This document shows, piece by piece, positions 5,599 to 5,652 of a DNA stretch of 5,652 bases. Within the stretch, counting starts at the first letter, position 1, and each line of letters opens with the position of its first letter. Source of the stretch: Bacteroidia bacterium (GTDB taxonomy: Bacteria > Bacteroidota > Bacteroidia > Bacteroidales > UBA12481); contig JAPLDV010000494.1 in the NCBI GenBank assembly GCA_026391235.1, forward strand, positions 1-5,652, read 5' to 3'. The notes under the pieces were generated by a model that had not been told where the DNA came from, ran no database searches, and saw only the letters and a program-made list of their open reading frames with translations. A program made the position numbers and the translations under genes.

Positions 5599-5652
5599 TC
5601 ACCGAATCATCGTAAGAACTTCCCTTTCCTCCAGATTCTCCAGAATATCTTG
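5599..5652 (-). CDS. Possible C-terminal end of an upstream gene (5' part outside window)
   Basis: On the minus strand the window edge opens in a frame reading QDILENLEEREVLTMIR and ending at TGA (5599-5601). It has an acidic, leucine-rich helical look and G-rich first codon positions, as in real genes. It would end 100 bp before the crotonase start, in the same direction. Only 17 codons are visible, so no family can be named. A second minus-strand frame is also open here and runs on into the repeat cluster, which makes the choice uncertain. Confidence 0.35.
   Translation of the reverse strand, partial: QDILENLEEREVLTMIR

Overview
This window looks like chromosomal DNA from a member of the Bacteroidota, probably environmental or gut-type. 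The evidence is indirect. None of the gene starts has a convincing Shine-Dalgarno sequence, leaders are AT-rich, and TAnnTTTG-like -7 boxes can be found. The gene families also fit: an exported GH2 beta-mannosidase, a lipoprotein serine hydrolase and a Bacteroidota-style RelE/ParE toxin-antitoxin pair. No rRNA, tRNA, CRISPR array, transposase or phage gene was seen.

Layout, left to right. (1) 2-280 (+) is the C-terminal end of an FGGY-family sugar kinase cut by the window edge. (2) 281-377 is a spacer with four CATGA motifs about two helical turns apart. (3) 378-2636 (+) is a secreted GH2 beta-mannosidase-like enzyme with both catalytic glutamates, followed by a likely intrinsic terminator. 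(4) 2647-3190 (-) is an AT-rich toxin-antitoxin operon, antitoxin first. (5) 3191-3467 is a 277-bp gap without an intact gene. It holds candidate promoters in both directions and a protein-like minus-strand reading frame broken by one TAG. (6) 3468-4706 (+) is a lipoprotein of the beta-lactamase/class C serine hydrolase family. (7) 4719-5498 (-) is an enoyl-CoA hydratase (crotonase) with both catalytic glutamates. It is convergent with the hydrolase and has three short direct repeats just upstream. (8) 5599-5652 (-) may be the C-terminal end of another gene.

How they may work together: the kinase and the mannosidase lie in the same direction and could serve glycan breakdown, with the mannosidase releasing sugar outside the cytoplasm and a kinase phosphorylating a sugar inside. 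The kinase substrate cannot be read from this fragment. The toxin-antitoxin pair, the hydrolase and the crotonase show no evident functional link to this or to one another, so the window reads as ordinary chromosome with a small AT-rich accessory patch (about 2640-3460). I do not see a convincing new multi-gene system. The items most worth a second look are the broken reading frame at 3236-3460 and the repeat cluster upstream of the crotonase.
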